This document shows, one piece after another, positions 1 through 11,670 of a DNA stretch of 64,000 nt. Where the stretch lies: contig NW_004451009.1 of NCBI RefSeq assembly GCF_000321225.1, forward strand, positions 1,037,268 to 1,101,267, read 5' to 3'. The notes beneath the pieces are model-generated. The model was not told where the DNA came from. It was given only the letters and a program-made list of their open reading frames with translations, and searched no databases. Origin of the DNA: Odobenus rosmarus divergens. Lineage: Eukaryota; Chordata; Mammalia; Carnivora; Odobenidae. Made by a program: the position numbers and the translations under genes. The stretch's first letter is position 1; each line of letters starts with the position of its first letter.

Positions 1-66
1 GTGCTCTCTATCTCTCATTCTCTCTCTCTCTCAAACAAAAAAAAAAAAAAAGAAAGAAAAAGAAAC
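1..66 (+). mobile_element. SINEC tail, cut by window start
   Basis: CT-rich end and long A-run typical of the 3' end of a plus-strand SINEC. Confidence 0.75.
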
Positions 67-147
67 AGTTCTGGCTAGAGTGAGCAGTGAGGTCCATTCA
101 TACATAGCTGAAAAGGCGCTCTCCAGGGTTTTGTTACCAGGAGCTGA

Positions 148-178
148 GTGTGTGTGTGTATGTGTGTGTGTGCGTGCA
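148..178 (+). repeat. (TG)n microsatellite
   Basis: TG repeats with single interruptions. It creates the Cys-Val run in a meaningless 92-codon frame. Confidence 0.9.
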
Positions 179-645
179 CAGAATGTTGAGAGGAACATAA
201 AAGAAAAAGTTAAAAGTGGTTATCTTTGGTTAGTATATTGCATGTATTTTCTAACCTTTCTAGATAAACTTGTATTTTCCAGGTCATATTTCTGGTTCTC
301 TGTCCAAAAGTATCATTGGGCAGATATCAATATTGATGTCAATATATCAAAAGTTTAAAAAGGTGTACATTGACCATACTTTAACCTCAAGAGGATGGTG
401 GAGTACTTCCAGTTTCCAATTCTGTTTGTTTAGACTACAAATGTACAGAAGCTGTTACCTGATTACCGTGGTACTTGGCTGAGCAAACAGATGAGAGCCC
501 AGACTCTGGTTCCAGGTTTTATCTTCCATTTTAGCCTCAGAATTATGCCTAAATTTTACTATTGTGAACAATTTGAGAATCAGAGAAAGAAAATTCCTTT
601 CTTAGAAGGGTGACAATGTCTTCTGAATCAGAAATAGGGACACAT

Positions 646-775
646 GGGGGCGCCTGGCTGGCTCAGTCAGTGGAGCACGCAACTCTTGATCTTGGGGTTC
701 TAACTTCAAGGCCCACGCGGGGTGTAGAGAGTACTTAAAAAAAAAACAACTAAACTAAACAATAACAACAAAAAA
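646..775 (+). mobile_element. SINEC, short old type
   Basis: tRNA-like head (GCGCCTGGCTGGCTCAGTCA) and A-rich tail. A perfect GAAATAGGGACACAT flanks it at 631-645 and 776-790. Confidence 0.88.
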
Positions 776-790
776 GAAATAGGGACACAT

Positions 791-1809
791 TTTCTCACAT
801 TTTCTCTAGTTTCATTACACTTGCAGAAATCATGGGGAAAGAGTCTACATCACGGCTCCCCGTGGCTCCCTGTGTTTGGGGGCCACTGGGAGAGACTGAG
901 GGGTTCCAAGGGAAGGCCTGGGGGCTGGGGGTCGCAGGCATCGTAAGCAACAATGACAGCAACACGGACGTGCAGAAATCAATAAGCCGAGCAGGTCTCA
1001 GTAAGAGGAGCTGGGTGGTGCCCGAGACCAGGCTGAACATCTGTCAGGCAAACAAAAAGCCATCGAGAAGAACAAAGGGAGGATTATATTCACTCAAGTT
1101 CTTCCCGAGGCCCAGCAGGCGACACCCAAGCTGCCTGGCCCTCCTTCCTTCAGATACTGGACATCCATGGAGGGCGTGCTGCCGGGCAAAACCCAACCAC
1201 AGGGTGCACAGAGGAGGGAGGGAAAAAAAAGGATAGATGGAAAATTCAGGCAGATCCACACTGTTGCGATGTCACAGCTCCCCACATGCTTGCTGATTAG
1301 GAGTCAAAATTTCCACAGAACCTTTTGCTTTGCATGTGAGAACAATTGATCCCCAAGGACCTTACTATAATCCAGTTAGTTAAACTCTTACCCACCTCTC
1401 TTCTATCCTGAAGGCCAGGAGTGGGGCAGAGGTGGAAAGTGGAGGACCCAGGGTGGGGCTGCTTGAAATGGACAGACCTCTGAGATGGCCCAGGGCTGTA
1501 GCCATTAGTAACCACTGGCTCTCGGCGAGAAAGCCGACTCTGCTACCAGGCTCCCTGACTGCCCTGCGAGGTACATTCTACTGTGACCAGGGCTGCTGTG
1601 TGCTCTGGAGGCACAATCTGTCCCCTGCTGCTGGAAGGGTGGCAGCCACCAGCCTCCTGATTTGACAGACAACAAGCCTGAGTCACAAAGCAGCTCAGTA
1701 ATTAGCCCCAAGTCCCACCACTGGCGTGTAGCCAAGTTATACTGCATTACAAATCTACCAACGAAATCAGACCAAATGACATCATTAGGTGGCTTTGGGG
1801 GTCAAGCCT
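791..1809. other. Intergenic, no feature recognised
   Basis: GC-moderate unique sequence. Open frames up to 134 codons on the plus strand (832-1236) overlap similar ones on the minus strand and show no recognisable protein family. Confidence 0.6.
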
Positions 1810-2270
1810 TTATGGATCAAGTTTAGACATACCGCCACAGTGATTTTAAAATATGCCCACAAATTCCTTGATATCCCTTCTGTGAAAAGGTCGAGTGTAA
1901 TTCCTCTCCCCATGAGTGTGGCAGGACTTAGCATCTCATTTCTTATGAACAGAAGGTGGAGAAGTGAAGCTGTGTCACCTCCACATAGGTCACCTTCTCG
2001 GGGAAAGCCAGCTGCCGGGCCATGAGGGCGCCCAGGCAGCACTGACCAACAGCACAGGGTTCACCCGCTCCAGCTTTGGGCTTCCCACCCCAGTGAAGCC
2101 CTCAGAAGACATCAGCCAGCTGACAGCTTGGCTGCAACCTCATGAGAAACCTGGAACCAGAACCACCCAGTGAAGCCACATGTGGAGACCTCAAGAGTAA
2201 ACTGCTTATTTTTTAAAACCACGAAGTTTTAGGGTAATTGATTATCCATCAAAACATAACTAATGTATTT
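1810..2270 (+). mobile_element. MaLR LTR remnant (MLT1-like)
   Basis: The final TTAAAACCACGAAGTTTTAG and following block match MLT1-type LTR ends. The body is degraded. Confidence 0.6.
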
Positions 2271-2489
2271 GTCTATCTTGAGGTTCAGTGACTGTTCCAG
2301 TTAAACTTAGATGCCACCTCCCTTTTGTTGTGACAGGTTCAGCAGAGACTCAGTTCCCTTTCTTCGTAGGTACAGCCTCTCTTGCAGTTAAGGGGGCACA
2401 AGACAGCTCTGGCCACAGGGAAATATAGGTAAAAGGGGTTATGCCTCCTCCACACTCAGCTCATGAAAACTGACCTCATGGTCTCATTG

Positions 2490-2835
2490 CTGTGGACTGA
2501 ATTGTGTCCCCCCAGAATTCCCATGCTGAAGCCCTAACTCCAATGTGATGGTGTTTGGAGAGGGACCCCTTCCTTGGCAGGTAACTGGGGTTAGATGAGT
2601 TCATACGGTCGGGCCCCCATGATGGCAGAGATGGGAGAGAGGCCCCCACCACACCACCCCTCTCACCGTGTGCACGCTGGGGAAAGGCCATGTGAGGACA
2701 AGGAGGTAGCCATCTGCCAGGCAGGAAGAGAGTCCTCACTAGAAACCAACCCTCCTGGCTCCCTGGTGTCAGACCTCCAGCCTTGAGAACTGTTGTTGGA
2801 GCTGCCTGGCCTATAGTATTTTGTTATGGCTGAGC
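2490..2835 (+). mobile_element. MaLR LTR (MST/MLT1-like)
   Basis: GGACTGAATTGTGTCCCCCC, TGAAGCCCTAACTCCAATGT, CATGTGAGGACAAGGAGGTA and TATAGTATTTTGTTATGGC are hallmark blocks of ERVL-MaLR LTRs. Confidence 0.8.
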
Positions 2836-5780
2836 TCACTAAGATGGGGTCTTCCATGCCCTGACTTTTCCTGTCTGCCAGCTGGATCTTGAGACCCAGG
2901 ACAACCTTGGACACCGTATGTTGAAGGTGCTTGGGTACCTGCATGAGTATGTGTATCAGGGGCTCACCCCCATTGTTACAGCCCCCCATTGGGTGCTCCC
3001 ATTGTGAACCTCACATGGACAAGAAGGGTGCTCCTATGGTGCTGACAGCTGCTTGCGCCACCTTTTACGGGGGCGCTAGAGCAGCGTTCCCTTTATGTGT
3101 GCGCTCACAGCAGGAAATCTCTGTTCCATTATCCGGTCCACTCAGCTGTGGTTTCAACGCTTGCACACTCAGAAAATAATAATAATGTACAATTGCCTTG
3201 GGTGAGGCCAGCTTCTCTTCCAGTATCAAGCATCCCAGTGCCTCTGTATGAGCCCTGGCTGTGACTTTGGGGGCATCTGTTTGAGTGGATGGATACCCTC
3301 AGGCAGCTTCTGGTTATTGTGATCACAACTTGAGAAGATCTTCACGTTTCAGTGACATCTTTGAATGCTGGATCAGAGGTAAGGCAAATGCAAGCTTTTC
3401 TAACAGTGACTAGGTAAGCTCTCTCTATGCTTTCTCTTTCTTCCTGAAAGGCTCTGATCTCTTCCCCTGTCTTGATCAGGACACATGAGAACACTCCCTC
3501 AAATTCTCCCTTCCCCTGGTCACTGGGGCAGCTCCCGCAGAAGCGTGCCAAGTTGGCATGCAGGGTTACAGTGCTTATCATGCCCCAGCAGGCCAAAACT
3601 TCAGATGGTTATAAATGACTTCCTTGAGCTCTGTGCCTGTGTCCTCATCTCGAAACTGGGGGTAATAATGGCGCCCACCTCGAGGGGCACTGTGAAGACT
3701 GGCTCACAGGATGCACGTACAGCACACAGCACAAAGCCCAGTCCTTAACAGTCCATCTGCGATCACTGCTGGTGTCGTCGTTATGATGGTGGGGGCGATT
3801 GCTACTGTCCCCACCAAGGGACAGAGGGACTTGGGGAGTGCCTCTTGGCCCATGCAGCCCTTCAGCCTGAGTTGTGTGCACAGGTGGCTGGGGCCTTCTT
3901 CCCACTCTCCTGTCTGGCTGCCACCTGTAGAGGCCACCTCTGACCTCTGGCCTGTGAAAGGACAGCTGCCCTCCCCCGGTCACTGCTCCACCCACAGATC
4001 CCGAAGCGACAAGGCCCCTCAAAGCTCACTCTCTTTGAGCCCGTTGAGTCCCAGTAAATGGGGCTGGGTAGCTTCAGGGACTCGTGGGGGCCCACCCACC
4101 CTGCTTCCAGGCCACTGCTTGTCCTGGGCTCCAGGCCCTGCCCTTTGTGCACATGTCCACTGTGGATGGGTCCAGGCAGTAGACTTCCGGGAAGATGGGG
4201 CCCACTGCCCCTCCTCCTCCCCAGCCTGCCCATGGCCACGGCTTCTGCTCTGCTGCCTGAATGCCTCCCCAGCCTGCCCACCCTCTCCACTGGAGCCCAC
4301 CCCGCCCTCTGAATCCCTAACAGCTGCTGGGGTGATTGGTCAAAATCACAAACCTCACTCCTCACCCTCCTACTGAAAATGGGCGGTCATCTTCACAAAC
4401 CTTCAGAATGAGGTCAGGCTTCTTGAAAATGGAGCCCTGGGCCCTCTTCCCACCCTCTCCTGATGCCCCTTGGCCGCTCACCAACAGCCACACCTTCATG
4501 GCCTGTTGTACATCGCCACTCCTTCAGACACCTCCACTGAGCCCCTGGGTGTTTCGTTTCTTATCTCTCTTTCCCACGCTTTAAATCCATGCAGGACCTA
4601 TATGGTTGTTTTCAGTCTATTAATTTTCATTCACTTCTTCATTCATTTATTCAGTCAACCACCAAACATTTATCTGGTCCCTTCATACCAGGAAAGAAAG
4701 GGGAGAAAAAACAGGCCTCATGTCGAGCATTGTATAGTCTAATGAAGACATCAAGACAAGCATAGAAACAAGCATAGAAAGGAGGCAAAAACCTAGTGCC
4801 ATAAGCAAAGTCTGAACAGATTCTGTGGGAGCTGGTAGAAGGCAGAAAATATGTTTTATTGGCAACATCAGGAAAAGTTTGATGAGGCAAGCATTTCACT
4901 CAATCCTTCAGTACATATCCACTGAAGACGTGCTAAGTGCCAGGCACATAGGCTTTTGGGATGGACCTAAAACAATGAACAGATTTTGACTGGGTGGGGG
5001 TCTAGGGGAGAAGCTTGGCAGGGAGGGGTAGAGACAGAATACCAGGTGGGGTGACCAGTAGGAGCAGAATGAGCCCGACATCAGTTCTCTCCATCAGCTG
5101 ACCACAGTGCCCTGGCTTTTCTGTCAGCAACTACTACTTCCCTGGACTACTATCCAAGTACTACTACACACTTGGATAAAACGGACCCCTGCCTCCAGCT
5201 CCAGGGACCAGCCCACATCAGCTTCACTCAGCCAGCGTAGCTCATCTTCCTGGTCAGAGCGACGGGTCCCAGGGTGGGCCTGTAAGCCATGTGGGGCCGT
5301 GGGGCCAGACACACAAAGGGCAGAACAGAGGTAAAGGGAAACTATCTGAGTGGCTGGATCAAGCCTTGCTGGATGTTCCTCTGTTGTTCAAGCTAGGTTT
5401 TTCTGTAACATGTCATCTAAAAAGTCCTAACAGATCCAGACAATTTATGGATGAGGCTGATTGATGAAGGCACAGAACTTCTGGTGGAAGTTTCCAGAAG
5501 CTGATTGTCTATAGCTGGGGTGGCCCAGGTGCTGACCTGGGCTGAGATTCCCAAGTTCCCCTCCTGTGAGGAAGTTCATGCATACTGCTCCCTACCTTGT
5601 CTGAAGCTCCCCAAGACATCGGGAAGCCCAGGGCCTGGGCCCACAGCTCTTGTGTGGGAATCTGAAGGGGCGGCTGAGAGCAGGGCAGGAGGAGCAGGGG
5701 TGAGGCAACGGACAGAGCCAGGGATAACCAGACCACACGGACCAGGCTGGTGGGAGGAGTCCAAGCCTGAAGCAAACTTA
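2836..5780. other. Intergenic: MIR and L2-like traces, otherwise unassigned
   Basis: A MIR-like stretch lies near 3610-3730 and an L2-like stretch near 4600-4960. The GC-rich part around 3700-4370 is open in several frames on both strands (up to 221 codons), as expected by chance for stop-poor GC-rich DNA. Confidence 0.5.
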
Positions 5781-5784
5781 CAAA

Positions 5785-6200
5785 GGCTTTTTCTTTTTTT
5801 TACTTTTTGTTTTGGTATAATTTCAGATTTACAGAGAGTTTCCAAATACTCTTTCCAAATACTCTTCACGCAGCTTGCCCTAATGTGAAAAGCATTTCTC
5901 AAAACTGAGACTCAACATTAGCACAACACGTTACCTACAACATTCATCATTCACTTCTTCCAGTCGTGCGCCTCCTGTCCTAGCACCCACCCAGTGTCTC
6001 CATTGTCTCCTGTGACCATTCCTCAGTCTTCCCTGAAAGCCCCACCACTTGGGCTTGTGTGATATCTTCTCATGGTTAGACTGGGGCCCTGGGCTTTGGC
6101 AGGGATGTGATGTGACTGTGCTGCCTTCTTCTGGCTGAGATGCTGCCTGCCAAGTTGTTCCATCTGAGTGAGTCTTTTGAAGCTCTACCGTCCTGGGCAG
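5785..6200 (-). mobile_element. L1M-like fragment
   Basis: TTGGTATAATTTCAGATTTA and the later CTCATGGTTAGACTGGGGC match old L1 3' sequence. A 13-base TTCCAAATACTCT unit is duplicated near 5838-5864. Confidence 0.5.
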
Positions 6201-6879
6201 GCAGAGTATCTACTTGTATTATTTAGTGAGCAGAGGCTTTTAAATTAACCGCAGCCTTGCTTGAGGGAGCCCTCTGGCTCAGACTCCTGCTTCTTGGAGA
6301 GAAGTTCTCCTGGAACTGGGCCACCCTACAGGCTCACCATTCTTCAGAGCCACTTTGGTGCTGCAGGAGAGCTGACAAGAGACAGACCTGGAGAATTGGA
6401 TCCAGCACGCTGCCCCCGGTATATGGTGCAATAGGATGTTCAGTGAAGAAGCTGAGAGAGCCCCAGCCCACCCAAGACCCCCCTGCTGGCATTCCCCCAA
6501 ATCCTACCTGATCATCAACCCCTCAGGAAGGTGGTCCTTCCCCACATGACCCCAAACACTACTTCCCTGACCCTCAGTCTTCTAAGAAGCTCTCAGCCTG
6601 TGGACCCATCCTCTCTATTCTGTTTGGTTTTCTGACTTCATTGTTCTCTCAGTTACAGTTATGGAGCCATCGTGCACAGAAGATATGCCCCTCCCAGTCA
6701 GAACCAAAGCTCCAGCCTGAGAGGGGGCTCTCTGGGGCGGGATGAGGTACTCTCCTGACACTATCCCTTTTAGGGTTTCCAGACCCAATTCAAACATGGG
6801 GGAGGAGGTCGCCCCCATACAAGAACAAGCAATTCTCAGACATCACCATGGTGTCTGAGAATTCAAGCTAATTCTGACA
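6201..6879. other. Intergenic, nothing recognised
   Basis: No repeat, RNA or coding signal that I can support. Confidence 0.5.
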
Positions 6880-7540
6880 CTGTTTATCTGGAGCCAACAT
6901 CAAATCTCACAGGTTAGGGCTCAGTCCTATAAGACTGTTTTCCACCCCCAACTTCAGATGCCAGTTGCAAGCCCCAGGCTGTTACCTATGCTTTTGACTG
7001 ACTGGCTATAAATCAGAGGTTCCCAGGACCTCCTTCTTAGGGTCTTTTAATTTGCTAGAGCAACTCACAGAACTCAGGAAACACGTTTACCAAGGTATTC
7101 AAGGGTGTGATAAAGGATATGAATCAATAGTCAAATGAAGAGATAGATAGTGATACAAAGTACAGCAAAGGGGCATGGAGCTTCCATCCCCTCTGCTGGG
7201 CACCACTCTTGAAGCCTCTCCATGTGTTCGCCAACTCAAAGCTCTCTGAAGCCAGTCTTTTGGGTTTTTATGGAGGTTTAATTACATGGTCATATTGACT
7301 AAGTCATTGGCCATTGGCTGATTCAACCCCCAGCCCCTGCCTGTCCCTGGAGGTTGGGGGTGGGGTGGGGTGGGGGATGGGCAAAAGTTCCAACCCTCTG
7401 ATCAATGATTGGTCCACCTGGCCACAAGCCCTGCCCTAAGGTGGGGTCCAAAAGTCCCCTTCATTAGTAACAAGACACCCCTGTCACCTTTATGATTCTG
7501 CAGGATGAAGACCGAGTGTGTCTGAGAACTTGTATTTTGG
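6880..7540. mobile_element. Old LTR-like repeat, family unresolved
   Basis: Blocks such as GCTTTTGACTGACTGGCTAT, TTTGCTAGAGCAACTCACAG and GGGTTTTTATGGAGG occur in a widespread mammalian LTR family. I cannot name the family safely. It contains a GGGGT-rich run at 7357-7378. Confidence 0.5.
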
Positions 7541-8467
7541 TCATCTGAGTGACCATATATTCTCATGAATCATTATATCACAGGTACCAAGAAGGGAGGG
7601 AGTCTGAAGTACACTCCTGGAGCAGGAGTTTTCCTCTAGCCTCTGGTGGCATTTGTCTACTCGGGTATCCTGCCTACCCATTCCTGGTCTACAACAGCTC
7701 TCCAGCTAGAGGCTCACTGATAGCCCAAAGACTGCATTTCCTGCCTGCTAGCTCCCCGTGTGGCTTTATGCTCATGACATAGAATCACAAATTCCCCTCA
7801 AAACCTATGTTGTCTAAGGAGCTGAGGTAGTCTGTCCATGTCACAGGCTGTGTAGTACAGACAGTCCCCTGTGAAAGCAGGTGGGGCTAGACCCACTCCA
7901 AAACCAACAAGCATTTGCTGAACACCCTGCATGCCAGGCACCGGTCTAAGTGAACAAGACAGACAAAGTCCTGCCCTCTTGACTACAGTCGACAAGGGGA
8001 TAAGATTATAACCAACAGACATGTGAATAAGGGGCCAGGTGTTGACCAAGCAGGCTATGAGCTTAGTGAGGAGGTGGCGTGGAGAGACCAGAAGAAATGA
8101 AGAGCATACCATGCAGCACCCTAACAGAGAAGTGAGTCCCTGTAACACCTAAGCCAACGCCTCTCCCTCCCCGTCTTCTAAGCAAGTCACACGTGCACAG
8201 TGTCCCACAGGCCCGTGGGGTCCCTGCTGGGAAGGAATGCCCAGTTTCCAGCCTGCTCTCAGTGAACCTTGCTTCCCTAGGTGGCCCTGGACACAGCTTC
8301 CTGCTGGGTGAGAGGGAGCCACACTGCCTTTCTGGCCCAGGTCCTCCAAGCCCTTACTACTGACAACAGCAAAGGGGAAGAGTGTGGGTCCTCCCAACGT
8401 GAGGCACAACAGCTGGGAGGACCAGCTCAGGCTCTGGACAGAAGGCTTCACACAGACCTGAATACCC
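7541..8467. other. Intergenic with an L2-like fragment
   Basis: Near 7900-8060 there is an L2-type stretch (ACCCTGCATGCCAGGCACCG, AGTCCTGCCCTC). The rest is unassigned. Confidence 0.45.
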
Positions 8468-8988
8468 CTGACCATGGAGCAACACAGGTTAGAAGAGCAC
8501 AGGTCCACTTACACGTGGATTTTTGTTGGTAAGTACAGTACAGTACTACAAATGTAGTTTTTCTTCTGTAACATCTTCTTTTTTTTTTTAAGATTTTATT
8601 TATTTGAGAGAGAGAGAATGAGAGATAGAGAACAGGAGAGGGAAGAGGGTCAGAGGGAGAAGCAGACTCCCTGCTGAGCAGGGAGCCCGATGTGGGACTT
8701 GATCCCGGGACTCCAGGATCATGACCTGAGCCGAAGGCAGTCGCCCAACCAACTGAGCCACCCAGGTGCCCCTGTAACATCTTCTTTCTTTTCTCCAGCT
8801 TACTTTATTGTAAGCACATAGTACATAACACATAGGACATATACAATATGTGTTAATCGACTCCTTATATTATCAACAAGTAGGCTATTAAGTAGTTACG
8901 TTATTGGGAAATCAGAAGTTATACACAGATTTTTTATTGCACTAGGGGTGGGCAACCCTAACCCCCACTTTGTTCAAGGGTCACCTGT
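8468..8988 (-). mobile_element. MER2-like (Tigger) DNA transposon, interrupted by a SINE
   Basis: Ends AGCACAGGTCCACTTACACG and CCCCCACTTTGTTCAAGGGT plus internal TATGTGTTAATCGACT match the MER2 class of TcMar-Tigger elements. SINEC 8581-8771 splits it. A second copy is at 49390-49697. Confidence 0.75.
8581..8771 (-). mobile_element. SINEC
   Basis: Complete minus-strand SINE inside the MER2-like element. CTGTAACATCTTCTT is repeated at 8566-8580 and 8772-8786. Confidence 0.95.
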
Positions 8989-10076
8989 ATTTGGAAATAG
9001 CTGGTTAACCCATGTACCACAGAAAGGGAACGTGACAGCTTCCAGAGGCATCCAGGTGGTAAAGCCTCCTGGGCCGCAGCAGCAACTCCATAGCCTACTG
9101 GTGATGTGTGAAGGGCTGAGAGTTCCCCGGAAACAGAAGAAGCAAGCATCTCTCTCCTGTTACCTTTGAAGGCCTTTTCTTTGCCTTCATCATCACCATC
9201 ACCATGTTTGTGACTCTCTGGATTGCCAGAAAAGCATGGCACTGGATTAGATCTCTTGTAGCCAGATTCTTTAGGAAAAAGTTTTCTCTTTAAACAAATT
9301 AAGTTTATTAAAGAATCTGAAAAACAGCAAATGGTTCTGGACACAGGGTCTGTTGAGGCTGAAAGAAGTCTTTCTGCCGGAGAAAGATTTAAGGGTCTTC
9401 ACAACAGAAAATAGAGCATAGCTAATATCTGGAAAAAAAGACTCTTGTGCTCTGGTATTTCGAACGTTGGTCACTGGTATTTCTAACGTTGGTCACTGTT
9501 AGGTTGAGTTGGGTTTTGCTCACTTGGTTTCATTCCTGCAAAACTGTACGTCTCTGATCTGCTCGTCCCCTGGAACTGAGACTGATGAAGGAAAGAAATC
9601 TAAGCATTTGCAAGTTCTTTTCTATCCATTCCTCAGGTTTACTGAGTTAGAGGACAAACAGGATAAGGAGATGGAAACAGGAGGGAGTCTGTACACATTA
9701 ACTTCTTACCCAGCCAAGGCCCAAAGACACTGGTTCATCCAGCACCAATGTAGGGAGACCTCATTTCAGCCTCGAGGGTCCTTGGCCAGCAGAGAGGGCA
9801 GAAAGGGCTTTGTGTCACTCTGGTGGGTGATCCTGCCATAGGTGTCCAGCCTGGCAGCTACTGGCAGGTGCCTCACTTCCATGACATGATCAGATGCCCG
9901 AAGATCCAAGGCCAGGCTCCAAGGTCCCACTCCCAGTTGGCTCCAGCCTGGCGTCTGCATGAGGAGCTGTCACACAGCCAGTAAGGAAGTTCAGGGACAG
10001 TGGGTGCTGTAGAAAAGAAGAAAACGCCCATCTTGGTGAAGTCAGGACTCTCTGCTCTTCTATTCTCATCAGAGGG
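8989..10076. other. Intergenic, unassigned
   Basis: No gene. Holds a 22-bp tandem pair at 9452-9495. ORFs here (up to 128 codons) have no recognisable family. Confidence 0.5.
9452..9495 (+). repeat. 22-bp tandem pair
   Basis: Two copies of CTGGTATTTCGAACGTTGGT plus CA, the second with one change (G to T). Confidence 0.9.
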
Positions 10077-10266
10077 TTTTTTTTTTTAAAGATTTTATTT
10101 ATTTATTTGACAGAGAGAGAGAGTGAGCACAAGCAGGGGGGAGGGGCAGAGGGAGGGGGAGAAGCAGGCTTCTCGCCGAGCAGGGACGGGGCTCCATCCC
10201 AGGACCCCGGAACCATGACCTGAGCCGAAGGCAGTTGCTTAACCAGCTGAGCCACCCAGGCGCCCC
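10077..10266 (-). mobile_element. SINEC
   Basis: Minus-strand copy from T-run and AAGATTTTATTTATTT to CCACCCAGGCGCCC. Its 3' flank is the target of the next SINE. Confidence 0.93.
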
Positions 10267-10283
10267 TCTCTTCAGAAGTTTTA

Positions 10284-10481
10284 TTCTTTTTTTTTTTTTT
10301 AAGATTTTATTTATTTATTTGAGAGAGAGAGAGAGAGAGAGAGCACGAGAGGGAAGAGGGTCAGAGGGAGAAGCAGACTCCCTGCTGAGCAGGGAGCCCG
10401 ATGTGGGACTCGATCCCGGGACTCCAGGATCATGACCTGAGCCAAAGGCAGTCGCTTAACCAACTGAGCCACGCAGGCACC
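10284..10481 (-). mobile_element. SINEC
   Basis: Second minus-strand copy. CTCTTCAGAAGTTTTA is repeated at 10268-10283 and 10482-10497. Confidence 0.95.
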
Positions 10482-10513
10482 CTCTTCAGAAGTTTTAAAA
10501 AGGTGTCTGGCCT

Positions 10514-10643
10514 GGGGCATCTGGCCAGCTCAGTTGGAGGAGTGTGTGTGACTCTTGATCTCAGGGTCGTGAGTTTGAGCCCCGTGATGGGTGTAGAGAT
10601 TTACTAAATAAAATAAATAAACATAAGGCATAAATAAATAAAT
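10514..10643 (+). mobile_element. SINEC, short old type
   Basis: Diverged head (GGGGCATCTGGCCAGCTCAG) and AAATAAAATAAATAAAC tail. Imperfect GGTGTCTGGCC/GGTCTCTGGCC flanks. Confidence 0.8.
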
Positions 10644-11389
10644 AGGTCTCTGGCCCTTAAGGTCTTCTTTAAAGTATGGACTTTAGACTGTACTTATATA
10701 CAAATGTCTTTTAAAGACTTACTTAAGCATAAAGGATAACTGCAAACATAAGGACTTATTGCCAGAGGGTGGGATGGGGTGGAGGTTCTTGAGGGAAGTC
10801 GAGTTGCTATGCCGGGACTAACTGGTGTCACAGAGCACCAGACAGGGAGCCTGAGCCCACCTCAGACTGACAAGCAGCTGGAGAGGCAAAGCTGAGAGAG
10901 GAAGACTGTGGATGGAGTAAGACACACAGGCAGAGGCTCTTCACTTAGGAGGCAATCAGTCAATTCTGATCATGGGTCATTAACTGAAAATAAGGCTAGG
11001 AAAAGAGGGAAAAAGAAAGCTTGAGCAGGTGCTAATTCAGCAGTTTCCCACCTTAAAATGTTGAAAATATCCCAGATGAAGTAGAAGACTCCCTTCATTC
11101 AAAATCATAGTAGAAAATAGAGAAGTCTATTTTATTAATATAGGTTGAAGAAGGCCATCCTATGAAAAAAACAAACCCAGAAACCACAAAGGAAAAGACT
11201 GGCAGATTTAACATTAAACATTTGAGACTTCCTTGTGTGAAAAGACCACATAAGTGAAGTTTAAAGAGTGGTAACTGGAATAAAATGTTTGCTAAGTATG
11301 TAAGAGATAAAGAATTAATATGCATAATAGATAAATAAACTATTTATATTGGTAGGAAAAAGACAATTAATAAAAAAATGAACAATGAT
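10644..11389. other. Intergenic, nothing recognised
   Basis: AT-rich sequence without a supported gene or repeat. Confidence 0.5.
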
Positions 11390-11580
11390 GGGGTGCCTGG
11401 GTGGCTCAGTCGTTAAGCGTCTGCCTTCGGCTCAGGTCATGGTCCCAGGGTCCTGGGATCGAGCCCCGCATTGGGCTCCCTGCTCGGCGGGAAGCCTGCT
11501 TCTCCCTCTCCCACTCCCCCTGCTTGTGTTCCCTCTTTTGCTGTGTCTCTCTCTGTCAAATAAATAAAATCTTAAAAAAA
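11390..11580 (+). mobile_element. SINEC
   Basis: Near-consensus copy, head GGGTGCCTGGGTGGCTCAGT to AATAAAATCTT and A-tail. Confidence 0.95.
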
Positions 11581-11629
11581 AATGACCAAAGAAAATAAAC
11601 AGGCAATTCATAGAAGACAGACAAAATAC

Positions 11630-11670
11630 AAACACACACACAAGTGTGTGTGTGTATGTGTACACACACA
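11630..11670. repeat. (AC/TG)n microsatellite
   Basis: CA run followed by TG run, partly self-complementary, with an ACACACAC run on the far side. Confidence 0.85.

Noticed and set aside
3711..4376. 221-codon plus-strand ORF and overlapping minus-strand ORFs of up to 167 codons
   Set aside because: GC-rich stop-poor DNA that is open on both strands. No family resemblance, no splice or promoter context, and it begins in a MIR-like fragment.
11401..11598. Repeated ORFs with LGGSVV, RLPSAQVM and LLLPLPLPLLVFP motifs in many places
   Set aside because: They are translations of SINEC copies, not a protein family.
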